This document shows positions 61,576-64,000 of a DNA stretch of 64,000 nucleotides, piece after piece (positions within the stretch are counted from its first letter, which is position 1; each line of letters opens with the position of its first letter). This DNA is from Aldrovandia affinis (taxonomy: Eukaryota > Chordata > Actinopteri > Notacanthiformes > Halosauridae): the NCBI GenBank assembly GCA_029706075.1, contig JAINUG010000015.1, positions 1,769,715 to 1,833,714 of the forward strand, in the 5' to 3' direction. A model generated the notes under the pieces. It saw only the letters and a list, made by a program, of their open reading frames with translations, had not been told where the DNA came from and made no database searches. Position numbers and translations under genes: made by a program.

Positions 61576-62524
61576 TGTTACGGCCATGGGTGCAACTTTG
61601 TTTATTTTTTTGTGTTTCCTCGTGTTTTCCCTTTTTCCCTTTCCCCTGTGTTCCTGTTCTCCCTGCCAGTTTTGTGTTTGTGCGTGTGTGTTGTGGGCGT
61701 GGCTTTCCTCCTCTGCATTCTCCGGCTCTCTCCTGATTACCATGGATCTGCGACACCTGCTCTGCCTGCACACCTGTCATCAATTATCATCAGCCCTGCA
61801 GTGTATATCAACCCCGGTTTCTCATCCACTCACCGTCAGATCGTTGTCTCCGATTAAGTGGTAGCTACACGCATCAAGACCCTTCCAAACCATGATTTTG
61901 TCCGCCGTATTATCTCTGCCTGTTTAAAAAAAAAAAATTATATAAATTTATTTCAGATTTTTTCCCCATTTTTCTCCCAGAGAAATTTCAGAGAATTCCC
62001 CACCCTCACGAGTCCGTCGCCCGTCCTCCGGGATCGAGACACACATTCCTGGTTGAGTGTTCCCGCCTCTTTCGAGACGGGAAATCTTCCACGGACTCCT
62101 TAACCTTCTCCTCGACGAACTCGTGCCGCCTCTCCCTCCCCCCTTCCCTGGAGGCGGACAGCCAAATGCCGCCTCCGATCGGGCTGACGACCAGGGCCGG
62201 TCTGGTAGAGATGCGGGTTTCGATCCGCGTCCCTGACGGGCTCTCTGCCTGTTTTTTTATGTTTATTCGCCCTCTCTGTGTCCAGGTTCACTCCTCGCCT
62301 ACCCGCCTGCCTGCCTACCCACTTCCCTGCCTGCCTGCCTGCCCGCTTACCCGCCTGTCTGCCTGCCCGCTTCCCGCCTGCCTGCTTACCTGTCCTGCCT
62401 GCCTCTCTTGTCTGCCCTCACCATCGCTTCCCTACCCCAGTCTTTGTTTACAAATAAATATTTTACTTTACCAATTTCTCAGTGTCTGTGTCTGCATTTG
62501 GGTCCGTTCTGTGTCACCCTAACA
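61576..62524 (+). mobile_element. solo LTR with 5-bp target duplication
   Basis: Begins TGTTACGG and ends CCTAACA, flanked by CTTGT at 61571-61575 and 62525-62529. It includes a GTGTATATCAAC TATA-like site near 61800, a CCTGCC-rich tandem section (62300-62400) and AATAAA at 62453-62458. A SINE is inserted at 61926-62241, so the LTR itself is about 620 bases. There is no second LTR or internal gene. Ends and duplication fit the gypsy-like class. Confidence 0.9.
61926..62241 (-). repeat. tRNA-derived SINE nested in the solo LTR
   Basis: Starts with poly-A (in reverse) and carries the family body (GACGAACTCGTGCCG, GGGCTGACGACCAGGGCCGG). It is flanked by TCTCTGCCTGTTT at 61913-61925 and 62242-62254. 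The tRNA head is shortened to about CCGTCAGGGACGCGGATCGA in reverse complement. Confidence 0.88.
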
Positions 62525-62529
62525 CTTGT

Positions 62530-64000
62530 TGCAATTCTTTGATTCTCTTTACATTTCTAATGTGATTAGCTCCATAGTTCCCCATATTTGTATATTATCT
62601 TGGCTTATGTTTTTCCAACCAATCTACACTTAACACCATTAAGTGTTGCTTATTAAATTTTTTCACTACTTCAGATAGCATCTAATTTCAAGAGCAGTAC
62701 CACAGAAATTCTCGACAACAGTGCAGTAAAGCATATGACTTTCGAATTGTAATGTAATCATGTTGTAATCGCTTCACATCATTATCCTTTAATAAACAAT
62801 AACCTGGAGTCATGGCTTAATAACCAGGGCTGGTAAACACAGTACATTTTTCTAAAGATAGAAGAAAGTAAACACTACAGCTTGGCAGATGTATTTTTTG
62901 GTATTCAACTATAAGCAAGCTAAGCAAGCAGGATGAATCAACACATATTTACACTTGAGTGCTCACTGACAATCCACTGTACTAAAAATCCATTATACTA
63001 ATATACTCTCCTGAATTGTTAATACATAATTTTCACTGAGAGCAGCCACTATTCAGATCTACACAAGTCTGCACCAGATCGACGCTCATAACAAGGAGGG
63101 TAGACCGGAACAGTTCATATCTTCAGCGATAAACAAAATTCTCAGAAAGTAAGGTAACTGATGTAACCATTCATCAAGTTCTCAGAACCACAAATGGAGC
63201 AGCTTTAATCGAAAAGGAGCAGAGAACACTTCCTTTTCACAAAATAACCCATTACTTACTGAGCATTGAAAGGCATGTACAGAAAACAAAATTAAATTAA
63301 AGTAAAACAAAAATCTTTTTAAAATGTCAGCCTGGAATGATTAATGAAGTGTGGAGCTACATGGCTTGTCAGATCAACTAAAATAAAGCAAAAATATTTC
63401 CTATGAGTTTCTGGCACTCTCTGTGTATATTATAAACACTGCTGAATCTGTCCTCATTTCCCATTGTAGGGATTAAAAACTAATTGTTCAACTTGGCTAA
63501 GAGCCACTGTGCTTGTGCTTGTTTTGCTCTTAGGGAGTTGCATGGGCACTCAGGTTCACACACATAGGCACTTAAATTAACCTGAGTAAATATAGCATTA
63601 CTACATAAATGGCTTTTTGGATAGATGTACTTGCAAGCTAACTAATGGTATTTAAAAGATAACATGTATAAAGCTTGTGGAGAATTCCCTGTAAGACTAA
63701 TAAGACATGTAAAGAATCTTAACAGAATCACATGTACAAGTTATTCTAAAAATATATTTACTGGTAAATCCGCAAATACAACATGTGCCTGGATGAGTAT
63801 TTCCACATCTTGGTGACTTCCTTATGAAACTTCTGATATGACATAACTCCTCTAAATAAGGCCTAATCATGCAAAGTAACTATTTACAAAGAATGGCAGA
63901 TGATGCAGATCTTAAATGTAGTACAAAAAAAAGTAGTTCCACAGAAAAGGTTCTATTGGAGTCTGCTTGTGTGTGGTAAGCATGGTAATGAATACACATA
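62530..64000. other. no gene seen
   Basis: AT-rich sequence to the window end with no recognised gene or repeat. Confidence 0.45.

Noticed and set aside
62280-62400. CCTGCC tandem run as a CRISPR-like or regulatory array
   Set aside because: It is an irregular short-unit tandem within an LTR, with no spacers.

Overview
This window looks like a piece of a ray-finned (teleost-type) fish chromosome. It is AT-rich, mostly non-coding, and full of fish-type repeats: Tc1-like transposons, several tRNA-derived SINE families, RTE-like and L2-like LINEs, LTR fragments and MITEs. I see no operons, no CRISPR array and no independent tRNA or rRNA gene. The species cannot be named from what is visible.

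The one confident intact gene is SOCS1 (suppressor of cytokine signalling 1), with its whole coding sequence in one exon at 9079-9693 (+). A non-coding first exon (about 8020-8257, donor at 8258) and an intron (8258-9004) fit the two-exon plan of vertebrate SOCS1. Upstream lie three TTCN3GAA STAT sites (7282, 7874, 7916), a GC box and a TATA-like site. A more distal ISRE at 5409-5425 stands in front of a candidate short first exon ending at 5614. The leader carries upstream ORFs, one of which stops a single base before the SOCS1 AUG. The 3' UTR is short and has two ATTTA pentamers. Together this reads as a cytokine-inducible negative-feedback gene with extra post-transcriptional restraint.

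Layout: 1-5140, Tc1 remnants and a family of local duplications, one copy split by a Tc1 element. 5400-9965, the SOCS1 locus. 9966-14100, featureless. 14100-19034, two SINEs, a frameshifted RTE-type LINE and a TTAA-flanked piggyBac-type MITE. 20214-23538, three pieces of one LTR family, two of them head to head. 24000-27365, a dead Tc1 with a SINE beside it, then a nearly intact Tc1/mariner element with DD37E spacing. 27368-38020, mostly unassigned, with a 1.2 kb MITE and a textbook SINE. 39-52 kb, LINE fragments and SINEs. 52.1-53.8 kb (minus), an intronless 558-codon coiled-coil reading frame broken by two stops. 56-62.5 kb, more SINEs and a solo LTR with a perfect 5-bp target duplication and a SINE nested inside.

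No wholly new biological system can be claimed. The best leads are the SOCS1 5' leader, the distal ISRE/exon candidate, the unexplained coiled-coil frame ending in a long hairpin, the LINE and SINE that share a 3' tail, and the DD37E element.
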